In this document: positions 1 through 8,554 of the stretch, in pieces
Position numbering within the stretch: the first letter of the stretch is position 1
Layout of the letters: each line of letters opens with the position of its first letter
DNA from: Streptomyces chumphonensis
Lineage (GTDB): Bacteria > Actinomycetota > Actinomycetes > Streptomycetales > Streptomycetaceae
Length of the DNA stretch: 64,000 nucleotides
NCBI RefSeq assembly: GCF_014779715.1
Contig: NZ_JACXYU010000002.1
Coordinates: 186,001-250,000 of the forward strand
Direction of reading: 5' to 3'
Notes under the pieces: generated by a model
What the model was told of the DNA's origin: nothing
Databases searched by the model: none
Seen by the model: the letters and a program-made list of their open reading frames with translations, nothing else
Program-made: the position numbers and the translations under genes

Positions 1-1
1 C

Positions 2-3000
2 TCCCCTGCCCGCCCCGTCCCCGAACACGTCCGGCGGTGGAACGCCACGGCTGCCGACTACCCGCGCGACGCCCTGCTGCCGGGGCTCTTCACCGAGCGG
101 GCCGAACGCGACCCCGACGCTCTCGCCCTGGTGTGGTCGGGCGGACGTTGGACCTACCACACACTCCGGGAACGCGTGCGCCGGACGGCAGCGCACCTGC
201 GCCACCGGGGCGTGGGTGACGGCGACACCGTCGCGATGCTCCTGGAGCGGTCCCCGGACGCCGTCGTGGCGGCGCTCGGCATCCTGGAGGCCGGGGGTGT
301 GTACCTTCCCCTCGACCCGGCCCACCCGGAGGCACGGCTGTCCGCGATCCTGACGGACTCCGGGGCCGGTCACGTGGTGGCCGCACCGGGCGCCGACCTG
401 CCCGAGGCCACCACCGCGGTTCTCGTCACGGCCGAGGAGGCGGCCGGACACCCGCTCCCGCCGCGCGGGACCCGGTGGACCGACGGGCGACGGGCGACCG
501 ATGCCGCCTACGTCGTCTACACCTCCGGGTCGACCGGCGCCCCGAAGGGCGTGGTCTGCACGCACCGGGGGCTGGTCCGGTTCGCCGCGGCCGACCATCC
601 CGCGATTCCGGGCCCGGGCGAACGACTGCTCGCCACGACCAACCCGGCGTTCGACGTCTCCTGCTACGAGGTCTTCTGCACCCTGCTCAACGGCGCCTGC
701 CTGGTCCTGCCGGAGCCGGACGCCCCGCTGGACACGGAGTCCCTCAAGGCCACGCTGCGGGAGGAGGGGATCACGGTGGCCTGGCTGAGTGCGGGGCTGT
801 TCCACCAGCACGCGCAGGCCGCACCCGGCATGTTCGCCGGTCTGCGCTGCCTCATGGCGGGCGGGGACACGCTGAGCCCCTCCGCCGTCCGGGCCGTGCT
901 CCGCCGGGGCGGGCCCCGCTTCCTGGTCAACGGGTACGGGCCGTCGGAGAACGCCGTGATCAGCACGAGCCACGTCATCGAGGCGCTCTCCCCACACGCC
1001 GAGCATGTTCCCATCGGCACCCCGTTGCCCAACACCACCGCCTACGTCGTACGCCGCGACGGGCGACCCGCCGCCGTGGGCGAGGAGGGTGAGCTGTGGC
1101 TCGGGGGCGACGGTGTGGCGCTGGGCTACCTCAACGCGCCCGAGATGACGGCCGAACGTTTCGTACCCGACCGCTTCGGCGAGGATCCGGAAGGACGTCT
1201 CTACCGGACCGGCGACATGGCGCGTCGGCGCGCCGACGGCGTCCTGGAGTTCCTCGGCCGCCGGGACCGCCAAGTGCAGCTACGCGGCTTCCGCGTGGAA
1301 CTCGACGAGATCGAGAGCGTGCTGAGCGCCCACGCCGACGTACGGGAGGCGGTCGTCGACGTCCTCGGCGCGGGCGGCGGCGAACAGCTGGGCGCGGCCG
1401 TGGCCTGTGCTCCGGGGACGGATGCCGAAGCCCTCGTGCGGCGGCTCCACGCGCACGCGCGCGACCGGCTCCCGGCGTACATGGTGCCCACCAGGATCGT
1501 CGCCACGGCGGAGTTGCCGCTGACCACGAGCGGCAAGGCCGACCGGGACCGCCTGCTGGCCCTCGTCGCGCGACGGCGGACGACCGCGTCCGGTGGCCCG
1601 CCTCCCCGGGGCGAGGACGAGGAGGCCGTGGCCCGCATCTGGCACGATCGGCTCGATGTCGGGACGGTGGCGCGGAACGACGACCTCTTCGCGCTCGGCG
1701 GTACCTCCCTGCTGGCCACCCAGGTCGCCGCCGCCACCCGGCGACACTTCGGCATACCCGCGCGGCGGAGCACGGAGCTGATCCGCAGCCTGCTGGACGG
1801 GGCCACGCTCGCCACCTTCACAGCCCGGGCCCGCGAGCTGGCCGCTCCGGGCGCACGGCCGACCGACCACGGCGAGCGGCCGGACTTCCGCGCCGAGGCA
1901 CGGCTGGACCCGGCACTGACCTTCACCGCGCCCGAGGCGTCCGGCCGGACACCGGGCCGCGTCCTTCTGACGGGCGGAACGGGCTTCCTCGGTGTCCACC
2001 TGATCGACCGGCTCGTACGGGCGGGAGCGGAGCGGGTGTACTGCCTGACCCGGGCCCGGGACGCCGAGGAGGGTGCCCGCCGCATCGCCGCGCGCATGCG
2101 CCGCTACGGTCTGGACGCCTCGACGTGCGAGGACCGCGTCGTACCCGTTCCCGGCGAGTTGACCGAACCGCGCTTCGGCTTGGACGAGGCGGCCTGGGAC
2201 GCGCTGGCCCGCGCCTGCGACCTCATCGTGCACTCCGGCACCAGCGTCAACTTCGCCTATCCGTACCACGCCCTGGCCCCCGCCAATGTCGGCGGCACCC
2301 GCACGGTGCTCGAACTGGCGGGCACACACCGTCTCAAGGCGGTCCACCACCTCTCCACGATCGGCGTCATCGCGGGCTTCGGCGCCGCCGGCGTGCGCCA
2401 CGTCGGCGAGGACACCCCCCTCGACCACCCCGAACGGTTCTCCCTGGGATACATGGAGACCAAGTGGGTGGCCGAGCGGCTGGTCGCTCAGGCCGCCGAA
2501 CGGGGCCTGCCCGTGGCGATCCACCGCCCCTACGAGATCACCGGCACGACGGACCGGGGGGTGTGGAACACGGACACCATGATGTGCGCGCTGTTCCGCA
2601 CGATCGCCGAGAGCGGTCTCGCCCCCGACATCCCGCTCCCGCTCGACTTCGTCCCCGTGGACTACACGGCCGACGTCGTCACGCGGGTCATCACGCACGA
2701 GAAGCCGGACGGACGCGTCTACCACATCACCAACCCCCAAGCCGCTCTGCTGGACCTGCTCGTCGAGCGGCTGCGCGTCATGGGCTACCAGATCGAGAAG
2801 GTGCCCTACGACACCTGGGTGGACGCGGTGGCCGGGTGGACGGCGCGCGACCCGGAGCATCCCATGGCCCCGTACATCCCCATGTTCACCGAGCCGGCCC
2901 ACGACTCCGCGATGTCGGTCAAGGAGATGTACTTCGCCGGCACCTTCCCGGAGTTCGACCGGCACAACACCGCACGGGCCATGGCCGGCGGCGGGCCCCC

Positions 3001-3118
3001 GTGCCCGCCGGTCGACGCCGGGATGATCGACCTGAACCTGCGCCACCTCCGCGACGTCGGCTACCTGCCCCCGCCGCGGGGGCGGCGACCCGCCCCGCGA
3101 GAGAAGGGACGCACATGA
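2..3118 (+). CDS. NRPS, adenylation-carrier-thioester reductase (5' partial)
   Basis: The frame is open from the window edge, so the gene starts upstream; the first visible residues are the linker that normally precedes an adenylation domain. Seen in order: adenylation domain with A3 (YTSGSTGAPKG), A5 (NGYGPSEN), A7 (YRTGD), A8 (GRRDRQVQLRGFR) and A10 lysine (TTSGKAD); a carrier domain with phosphopantetheine serine in LGGTSLLA; then a C-terminal reductase with the NAD(P) loop LTGGTGFLG and catalytic YMETK. Such proteins activate an amino acid, tether it and release it reductively as an aldehyde or alcohol. A hand-read pocket (about D-V-Y-W-L-A-G-V-I) hints at an aliphatic residue such as valine, with low certainty. 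The last four bases overlap the next start (ATGA), so the two genes are translationally coupled. Product unknown. Confidence 0.9.
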   Translation, partial: SPARPVPEHVRRWNATAADYPRDALLPGLFTERAERDPDALALVWSGGRWTYHTLRERVRRTAAHLRHRGVGDGDTVAMLLERSPDAVVAALGILEAGGVYLPLDPAHPEARLSAILTDSGAGHVVAAPGADLPEATTAVLVTAEEAAGHPLPPRGTRWTDGRRATDAAYVVYTSGSTGAPKGVVCTHRGLVRFAAADHPAIPGPGERLLATTNPAFDVSCYEVFCTLLNGACLVLPEPDAPLDTESLKATLREEGITVAWLSAGLFHQHAQAAPGMFAGLRCLMAGGDTLSPSAVRAVLRRGGPRFLVNGYGPSENAVISTSHVIEALSPHAEHVPIGTPLPNTTAYVVRRDGRPAAVGEEGELWLGGDGVALGYLNAPEMTAERFVPDRFGEDPEGRLYRTGDMARRRADGVLEFLGRRDRQVQLRGFRVELDEIESVLSAHADVREAVVDVLGAGGGEQLGAAVACAPGTDAEALVRRLHAHARDRLPAYMVPTRIVATAELPLTTSGKADRDRLLALVARRRTTASGGPPPRGEDEEAVARIWHDRLDVGTVARNDDLFALGGTSLLATQVAAATRRHFGIPARRSTELIRSLLDGATLATFTARARELAAPGARPTDHGERPDFRAEARLDPALTFTAPEASGRTPGRVLLTGGTGFLGVHLIDRLVRAGAERVYCLTRARDAEEGARRIAARMRRYGLDASTCEDRVVPVPGELTEPRFGLDEAAWDALARACDLIVHSGTSVNFAYPYHALAPANVGGTRTVLELAGTHRLKAVHHLSTIGVIAGFGAAGVRHVGEDTPLDHPERFSLGYMETKWVAERLVAQAAERGLPVAIHRPYEITGTTDRGVWNTDTMMCALFRTIAESGLAPDIPLPLDFVPVDYTADVVTRVITHEKPDGRVYHITNPQAALLDLLVERLRVMGYQIEKVPYDTWVDAVAGWTARDPEHPMAPYIPMFTEPAHDSAMSVKEMYFAGTFPEFDRHNTARAMAGGGPPCPPVDAGMIDLNLRHLRDVGYLPPPRGRRPAPREKGRT

Positions 3119-3780
3119 GCACCACGCACCGCACCGACGTCCGCACGGCCGTCGCCGAGCTCGAACGCCTCCGCGACCTCCGCCCGGTGGACAACCCTCT
3201 CCCCGAGGCCCTGGCCCGCAGCGGGGACCCCACCGTTCAGCTGCGCCGTCTGGTCACCATCGAGGCTCAGTGCCACACGGCGGAACTCGCCGCCTACGGT
3301 GTCCTGCTCACCCGCTTCCACGGCGATCGCGCCACGGAGCTCTGGCTCGCGCTGGGTCGGCTCGTTCACGAGGCGACCCCGAAGCTGCGCGAGGCCGGCC
3401 GCGTGCTGGGCCTGCGGGAGTCCGAGCTGACCCGCCGCTGCGGCGACCCCGGGGCCGCACCGTTCAACGAGGCCCTGTCCTGGGTGGCGCTGACCGGTGG
3501 TCAGGCGGCCGCCGCACTGGCCTCTCACTCCGACATGGTCACGTACTTCGCGGGTGGAGCGGCCGTGGCCCACCGGCTGCGCGAGGCCGGTGCCGACGTT
3601 CCGGAGGCGTTCGTCGACTACTACGACGACACGGGCGACGGCGCCATGCGCGACCTGGCCCTGGACGTGGCCCAGGAGGGTCTGCGTCGCGGCGACGACC
3701 CGGACGAGGCGGTGTTCCACGCCCGCCGCGTCGAGGAGGGCATCGGGGCCATCTGGAGCACGGCGGCGTTCGCGACGTGA
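3115..3780 (+). CDS. TenA/heme-oxygenase-fold protein coupled to the NRPS
   Basis: 221 residues, starting at the ATG that overlaps the NRPS stop (ATGA). The protein is almost entirely helical by composition (long alanine, leucine and arginine-rich stretches) and has a TenA_THI-4-like look, including the helix TIEAQCHTAELAAYG and a C-terminal helix DEAVFHARRVEEG. No canonical thiaminase active-site cysteine and no complete di-iron HDO motif (E-x6-H with D-x3-H) could be made out, so the catalytic type is open. Tight coupling to an A-T-R synthetase suggests it acts on, or assists release of, the reductively released product, for example as an oxidase, cyclase helper or resistance function; that is inference. 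Family assignment is moderate. Confidence 0.7.
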   Translation: MSTTHRTDVRTAVAELERLRDLRPVDNPLPEALARSGDPTVQLRRLVTIEAQCHTAELAAYGVLLTRFHGDRATELWLALGRLVHEATPKLREAGRVLGLRESELTRRCGDPGAAPFNEALSWVALTGGQAAAALASHSDMVTYFAGGAAVAHRLREAGADVPEAFVDYYDDTGDGAMRDLALDVAQEGLRRGDDPDEAVFHARRVEEGIGAIWSTAAFAT

Positions 3781-3794
3781 TCCCGTGACGCCCT

Positions 3795-3846
3795 GAGGGG
3801 CCGTGCCACCCGCCGGTGCGGATGGCGCGGCCCCTCGGTGGCGTCC
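3795..3846. terminator. Bidirectional terminator between NRPS operon and chitinase
   Basis: A 14-bp stem (3795-3808 pairs with 3833-3846, one G-U pair) with a 24-base loop lies between the convergent stops at 3780 and 3852. It has the usual GC-rich Streptomyces form without a strong U tract. Confidence 0.7.
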
Positions 3847-3851
3847 CGTCG

Positions 3852-5552
3852 TTACGGCAGGTTGTGGACGTGCGGTCCGACCGCGTTGGACCAGGCGTTG
3901 CCCGCCGTGGCGTCCCAGTTCGTCGACCAGGTCATCGCGCCGCGCAGGGACGGGTACGTGGTGGACGGCTGGAAGTTGCCGCAGTTCGTGCCGCGGGTCA
4001 GGCAGTTCAGGGCGTTGTTGACGATCGTCGGGGAGACGTAGCCGCTCCCCGCGCCCCGGGTGGACGCCGGGACGCCGATGCCGACCTGGGAGGGGTCGAG
4101 CCCGCCCTCCAGCTGGATGCAGGCCAGCGCGGTGAGGAAGTCCACCGAGCCCTGCGAGTAGACCTGACCGTCGCAGCCGAGCATCGAACCGCTGTTGTAG
4201 TACTGCATGTTGACGACCGTGAGGATGTCCTTCACGGCGAGCGCCAGTTTGAAGTACTCGGTACCGGTGTTCTGCATGTCGATCGTCTGCGGTGCCATGG
4301 TGAGCACCATGGAGGGACCGGCCTGGGCGGAGAGCTGACGCAGCGCCTTGGTGAGGTAGGTGGAGTTGATGCCGTGCTCCAGGTCGATGTCGACCCCGTT
4401 GAAGCCGTACTCCCGCATCAGGGCGTAGGTGCTGTTCGCGAAGGCGGTGGCGGCGGCGTCGCTGTTGATGAGGACGTTGCCCTTCTCGCCGCCGACCGAG
4501 ATGATCACGGACTTGCCGGCGGCCTGCTTGGCCGCGATGTCGGACTTGAACTCGGCCTCGGAGGAGTAGCCGAGGGCCGGGTCGAGGTTGAAGACGATCT
4601 CACCGGGCGTGCGCGTGGAGTCGGCGAAGGCCACCGCGATGATGTCGTACTGGTCCTGCACGTCCCGCAGCTTCTGCACGGTCGCGCCGTTGTCGAAGTT
4701 CTGCCAGTACCCCGTGAGGGCGTGCTTGGGCACCGCCGGGTTGCCGGGCGAGGTGCCGCCCTTGGCGGTGCGCCCGGTGACGCTGGTCGACTTCCCGGAC
4801 TCGCCTGCCGTGTTGGTCGCCGTCACCTGGAAGGCGTACGCCGTGTCCTCGGCCAGCCCGCTCACCGTGGTGGAGGTGCCGCTGACGGACTGGACCCGGC
4901 TGCCGTCGCGGTAGACGTTGTAGCCGGTGGCCCCCGTGACCGGGGCCCAGCTCAGCGCGATCGAGGAGGAGGTGACGGTGCCGACGGTGGGGGCGCCGGG
5001 TGCGTCGGGCACGACGGGGTCGGGGTCGGTGCCGCCGCCTCCGTCCGGTCCGAACACGCTGACGTCGTCGACGTGGTAGGCGGCCGTGCCGTACCAGCCG
5101 TGGGTGTAGACGGTCACCGAGTCGGTGTTGGCGCCGGTGGTGAAGCTGGTGGAGAGCTTGGTCCAGGACCCGCTGCCCTGCGTCCAGGCGGACACGTCGG
5201 TGGTGCCCGTCCCGGTCGCTCCGAGGTAGGTGTAACCACCCTGCACCCAGGCGCTGACGGTGTAGGTGGAGCCGGGCTTGACCTTGAGGGTCTGGGTGCA
5301 CCGGGCGTTGTCGTGTCCGGCGGGCGTGGCCTTGAGCGCGCCGGCGCCGGTGCGGACGGGTGAGGAGACGGCCGCACCGCTGCCGGCGGAGCAGGACCAG
5401 TTGCTGAGGCCGGACTCGAATCCGGCGTTCTTGACGACGTTGACGTCCGCGGCCTGCGCGGTTCCGGCCGTTCCCATGAGGCAGAGTCCGGCGCCGAGGG
5501 CGAGCGCGAGCCCTGCTCCCAGCCCTCTGCGGGCGGGTGTGCTGCGGTCCAC
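3852..5552 (-). CDS. Secreted GH18 chitinase with CBM and FnIII modules
   Basis: 566 residues. The GTG at 5552 is chosen because GGAGG lies seven bases upstream and it yields a clean signal peptide (ARRG n-region, hydrophobic core, AQA-A cleavage near residue 33); the longer upstream frame lacks both. Order: signal peptide, an N-terminal carbohydrate-binding module (about 35-180, NAGFESGLSNW start), a glycine/aspartate linker, one fibronectin type III domain (about 190-275), and a C-terminal GH18 barrel. The GH18 motif reads NGVDIDLE, so the proton-donor glutamate and two aspartates are present while the first aspartate of DxxDxDxE is asparagine. It cleaves chitin outside the cell, releasing chito-oligosaccharides. 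Regulation by DasR is likely from the operator at 5640-5651. Confidence 0.93.
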   Translation of the reverse strand: MDRSTPARRGLGAGLALALGAGLCLMGTAGTAQAADVNVVKNAGFESGLSNWSCSAGSGAAVSSPVRTGAGALKATPAGHDNARCTQTLKVKPGSTYTVSAWVQGGYTYLGATGTGTTDVSAWTQGSGSWTKLSTSFTTGANTDSVTVYTHGWYGTAAYHVDDVSVFGPDGGGGTDPDPVVPDAPGAPTVGTVTSSSIALSWAPVTGATGYNVYRDGSRVQSVSGTSTTVSGLAEDTAYAFQVTATNTAGESGKSTSVTGRTAKGGTSPGNPAVPKHALTGYWQNFDNGATVQKLRDVQDQYDIIAVAFADSTRTPGEIVFNLDPALGYSSEAEFKSDIAAKQAAGKSVIISVGGEKGNVLINSDAAATAFANSTYALMREYGFNGVDIDLEHGINSTYLTKALRQLSAQAGPSMVLTMAPQTIDMQNTGTEYFKLALAVKDILTVVNMQYYNSGSMLGCDGQVYSQGSVDFLTALACIQLEGGLDPSQVGIGVPASTRGAGSGYVSPTIVNNALNCLTRGTNCGNFQPSTTYPSLRGAMTWSTNWDATAGNAWSNAVGPHVHNLP

Positions 5553-5637
5553 TTGCGTCCTCCGGTGGGGGATCGGGAGAGGTGCCGGGGCAGGGGCTTC
5601 CGGCTCCGTGGGTGCGGTGGCCACCGTGGTCGTACAA

Positions 5638-5664
5638 GCTGGTCCAGACCAATTGCGTTGTCAA
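5638..5664 (-). promoter_or_regulatory. DasR-type operator (dre) inside the chitinase promoter
   Basis: On the minus strand a -35 box TTGACA (5659-5664) is followed after 17 bases by CAGCTT as a plausible -10. The spacer contains TGGTCCAGACCA (5640-5651), whose 5-bp arms TGGTC/GACCA are perfect and match the known dre consensus of the GntR regulator DasR, which senses glucosamine-6-phosphate. A repressor bound here would cover the polymerase site. The rest of 5553-5807 shows no gene. Confidence 0.8.
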
Positions 5665-5807
5665 GGCTTCCGACAGGAATCCCGCCGGGACGACGTCCCG
5701 GGCGTGCGCGGGCGCCGTCCGCGACCGCCGGCTCCGCCGCACGTCGGCCGGGGCCGGGCGAACCGGTGCGTGGCGCACGGCGGTTGGCCCGGCCGGCGCC
5801 CCTCACC

Positions 5808-6758
5808 TCACGCCGGGCCGCTCCGGGGGGCCGGAGCACGGACCGTCAGGGCGCGTACGGCGTCGGGCAGGTTCGCGAGGAGAGGTGCGCACGCCGCGTC
5901 GGCCGGCGGCGTGGGCCAGCCGGGGCCCGCCGGGTGCACCGGCGCCGGACCCGCCCTCGCCGTGCGGGCCAGCAGGGCGACGTCGGCCGTGGCGGCCCGC
6001 CGCGCCCACAGGACCACCGCGTGCGGGCGGACGGTGGCGACGGCGTCGGCGAGCGCGCGGCCGGGGAGGTAGCCGGTCAGGACACTGGACTGGCCGCGCT
6101 CGGCGAGCGCGGCGGCCAGAGCCGTCATGGGCAGGGTGTGGTGCTCCCCGGGCGCGGTGGCCAGCAGGACGGGTGGGCGCCGGCCTTCGGCCGCAAGCAC
6201 CGCGAGGTGCCCGCGCAGGGCCGCTTCGAGGATGCCACTGGCCAGGTGCTCGGTCTCGACGCCGCACCCGGTGGCGTCCCAGTGGTCGCCGACGGCCACG
6301 AGGGCGGGCGCGAAGACGGCCGTCCAGGCCCCGGCGGCACCGTGCCGGCGCAGCGCCGCGCCCGCGAGGCGGGTGAGCGCGGGTGCGTCGAGGGCGCGCA
6401 TGGCGGTGAGGAGGTCGCCGACGGCGACGTCGGGCGGCGTGGGGTCGGCGGCCGGGGCCGTCCGCACGACGCGGGCCGCGTCGGCGGCGGCGACGCCCTG
6501 GCGCAGCAGGTCGAGCATGCGCCGCAGGCGCTGGAGGTCGTCCGGGGAGTAGCGGCGGTGTCCGCCGCTGCTGCGCCCCGAGGGGCCGAGACCGTATCGG
6601 CGTTCCCAGGCCCGGAGCGTGGCCGCGTTGGTCCGCAGCCGCTTGGCGGCGGCGCCCACGGGGAGCAGCACCGGCGGTGTCTCGGCGGGCCGGGGCACCG
6701 CCGGGCGGAGGGGTGGGGGGTCGGGCCGCATGGCGCCATGGTCCGGCCGTCGCGGCAT
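5808..6758 (-). CDS. litR: LitR/CarH-type B12-dependent MerR photoreceptor repressor
   Basis: 316 residues from the ATG at 6758, which has GGGAGG ten bases upstream; a TTG nine bases earlier sits on the ribosome site and is less likely. The N-terminus (about 30-100) is a MerR winged helix (AAAKRL..LRAWERRYG..GGHRRYS). The C-terminal half is a cobalamin-binding region carrying the photoreceptor signature W-x9-EH (WDATGCGVETEH). The ExHxxG-like segment reads EHHTLP, so the last glycine is proline. Known members bind adenosylcobalamin, repress carotenoid genes in the dark and release DNA when light breaks the Co-C bond. It is divergent from the crt operon, its presumed target. No ECF sigma gene (litS/crtS) is seen next to it, unlike the S. 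coelicolor arrangement. Confidence 0.88.
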   Translation of the reverse strand: MPRRPDHGAMRPDPPPLRPAVPRPAETPPVLLPVGAAAKRLRTNAATLRAWERRYGLGPSGRSSGGHRRYSPDDLQRLRRMLDLLRQGVAAADAARVVRTAPAADPTPPDVAVGDLLTAMRALDAPALTRLAGAALRRHGAAGAWTAVFAPALVAVGDHWDATGCGVETEHLASGILEAALRGHLAVLAAEGRRPPVLLATAPGEHHTLPMTALAAALAERGQSSVLTGYLPGRALADAVATVRPHAVVLWARRAATADVALLARTARAGPAPVHPAGPGWPTPPADAACAPLLANLPDAVRALTVRAPAPRSGPA

Positions 6759-6764
6759 GCGGCG

Positions 6765-6810
6765 CAAACCTCCCTACGGCAAGCAGGTGCACAACTTCCG
6801 TCGAGGTTTG
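6765..6810. promoter_or_regulatory. Inverted repeat in the litR / crt divergent intergenic region
   Basis: Perfect 8-bp arms CAAACCTC (6765-6772) and GAGGTTTG (6803-6810) are separated by 30 bases in the 133-bp gap between litR and the small gene at 6892. One arm abuts the litR ribosome site. Position suits a LitR or other light-regulator operator; binding is inferred only from location. Confidence 0.4.
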
Positions 6811-6891
6811 GCGTGCCCGGGGTCCGGCTACCCATGTCGGGTCCGACCGCTCTGGCGGTCAGCCCCCCCCCGCACGTGGAAGAGGTACAGC

Positions 6892-7131
6892 ATGATCGTC
6901 AAGAAGATGCATGAAGCGGGTGTACGCAGCGAGCACGCCTACTTCGCCGCGTTCGTGTCCATCGGCGGCGCTCTGGTGACCTGGATGACGTCCAACAGGA
7001 CCGAGCACGCCGGGGTCGACCGCGCGGACCGGTGGGGAATCTTCATCGGCGAGTGGGCACCGACCTTCTTCGGCCTCGGGGTCGCGCTCTCCCAGTACGA
7101 GCAGATCGAGGGGACCCTCGACGCGCAGTGA
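6892..7131 (+). CDS. Small two-helix membrane protein between litR and crtE
   Basis: 79 residues. The ATG at 6892 has GGAAGAGG nine bases upstream; the longer open frame upstream has no ribosome site and skewed composition. Two hydrophobic stretches are visible, AYFAAFVSIGGALVTWM (about 17-33) and WAPTFFGLGVALSQY (about 55-69), joined by a polar loop with DRADRWGIFIGEW. The charged N-terminus (MIVKKMHE) suggests an inside start. It resembles small conserved actinobacterial membrane proteins of unknown function. It is the first gene downstream of the light-responsive intergenic region and is followed 133 bases later by crtE, so it is probably co-expressed with the carotenoid operon. Function unknown; a membrane anchor or adaptor for carotenoid enzymes is speculation. 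Confidence 0.8.
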   Translation: MIVKKMHEAGVRSEHAYFAAFVSIGGALVTWMTSNRTEHAGVDRADRWGIFIGEWAPTFFGLGVALSQYEQIEGTLDAQ

Positions 7132-7264
7132 CGCGGGCGCGGGGCCCCCGCCCCCTCGGGGCCGCCGCACACCGCGCCGCGCCGCCCGTCCGCCCGCCTC
7201 CCGGCGGAGCGACGCCGCGTGCGGACGTCCAGCCAGTTCGCCGATTCCGCCGAAGGGAGCCGCT

Positions 7265-8554
7265 GTGCGGCACCGGGCCCCCACCCCCGCCACGACGCGT
7301 CCGGCCGTCACCGCGAAGAGAGCGGAACGCCCCGTCCCCGCCCCCGCGCTGACGGAGCCACGGGGCCCCTCGGCCCACGGCTCGGTGGGGACCGTGACCG
7401 ACGTGGCCGCGGCGGTCGAGGAGGTGCTGAGCGCGTACCTGGCCGAGCGTGCCGCCGAGAGCGGAACCGTGGGTGCCCGGTTCACCGACGACGTCGTCGG
7501 GCATCTCACCCGATTCCTGCTCGGCGGCGGCAAACGGCTGCGGCCGGCCTTCCTGTGGTGCGGTTGGCGGGCGGGAGGCGGCACGGGGGCCACCGAGGGC
7601 GACGTCCTGCGGATCGGCGCCGCACTGGAGTTGCTCCAGGGGTGCGCGCTCATCCACGACGACCTCATGGACGGCTCGCCCGTGCGGCGCGGCAGCCCCT
7701 CGACGCCCGCCGCGTTCACCGCGCTCCACCGCGCGCGGACGCTGTCGGGTGACCCGGCGCGCTTCGGCGCCTCGGCCGCGCTGCTGGCGGGGGATCTGGC
7801 GCTGGTGTGGGCACAGGACCTGTGGGAGGAGACGGCACTGTCCGCCACCGCGCGGCGGCGCGGCCGGGGGCTGTGGCGAACGATGCGCACGGAGATGGTG
7901 GCCGGGCAGTACCTCGACCTGTACGGGCAGGCCGCGGGCTCCTGGTCACCGCCGGAGACGCTGCGGGTCGCCCATCTCAAGGCCGGGCTCTACACCGTGC
8001 AGCGGCCCCTCGGGCTGGGTGCCGCGATCGCCGGGGCGGGGCGTCGTACGCGCGAGGCGCTGGAGCGGGCGGGGCAGGCCGTGGGCGTGGTCTTCCAACT
8101 GCTCGACGACCTCTCGGACCTCTACGGGCAGCCGTCGTCGGCGGGCCGGCCGGCCGGTGAGGACGTCCGGCGGGGGACGCCGACGTACCTGATGGCCGTC
8201 GCCATGGAACGGGCCCGTGCCGGTGGGCACCGGAACGCCGAGCGGGTCCTCACCGAGGCGCTGGGCGACGCGTCGCTGGACGAGGCGGGACTGGAGCGCG
8301 TGCGCGCCGCCGTGGCCCGGGTCGGCGCGCGCGGTGTCGTGGAGCGGCACATCGAGGAGCTGACCGGGCAGGCGCGGAACGCCATCGCCGAAGCCGGTCT
8401 GGACGACGTCGTGGAAGGGGAGCTGAACCAGGTGATCGAGGACGTCGTACGGGCCCCGCTGACCGCGCCGGACCGGCCGGGGGCCGCCGGGCGGCCCGGG
8501 GAGGACACCGGGTCCCGCGCGGGTCGCGGTGCGCGGCGGGGTGATGCCGCGTGA
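7265..8554 (+). CDS. crtE: Geranylgeranyl diphosphate synthase CrtE
   Basis: 429 residues. The GTG at 7265 follows AAGGGAG by five bases. This trans-prenyltransferase adds isopentenyl diphosphate units to make GGPP, the C20 precursor of phytoene. Seen: GGKRLRP near residue 88, first aspartate-rich motif DDLMD (132-136) and second motif DDLSD (281-285). The first about 45 residues are a proline/arginine-rich extension and the last about 35 are glycine/arginine-rich; both are likely disordered. The stop overlaps the crtI start (GTGA), the first of a chain of three four-base overlaps coupling crtE-crtI-crtB-crtV. Transcription probably starts in the litR intergenic region. Confidence 0.95.
   Translation: MRHRAPTPATTRPAVTAKRAERPVPAPALTEPRGPSAHGSVGTVTDVAAAVEEVLSAYLAERAAESGTVGARFTDDVVGHLTRFLLGGGKRLRPAFLWCGWRAGGGTGATEGDVLRIGAALELLQGCALIHDDLMDGSPVRRGSPSTPAAFTALHRARTLSGDPARFGASAALLAGDLALVWAQDLWEETALSATARRRGRGLWRTMRTEMVAGQYLDLYGQAAGSWSPPETLRVAHLKAGLYTVQRPLGLGAAIAGAGRRTREALERAGQAVGVVFQLLDDLSDLYGQPSSAGRPAGEDVRRGTPTYLMAVAMERARAGGHRNAERVLTEALGDASLDEAGLERVRAAVARVGARGVVERHIEELTGQARNAIAEAGLDDVVEGELNQVIEDVVRAPLTAPDRPGAAGRPGEDTGSRAGRGARRGDAA

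Noticed and set aside
1096-3780. 894-codon plus-strand frame across the NRPS
   Set aside because: Only its last 221 codons, from the ATG at 3115, show a real protein; the rest is a shadow of the synthetase.
6771-6801. ECF-like promoter GGAAGT-N15-CGTAGG for litR on the minus strand
   Set aside because: The -10 would fall on the litR ribosome site, placing the start inside it; not consistent with the chosen start codon.
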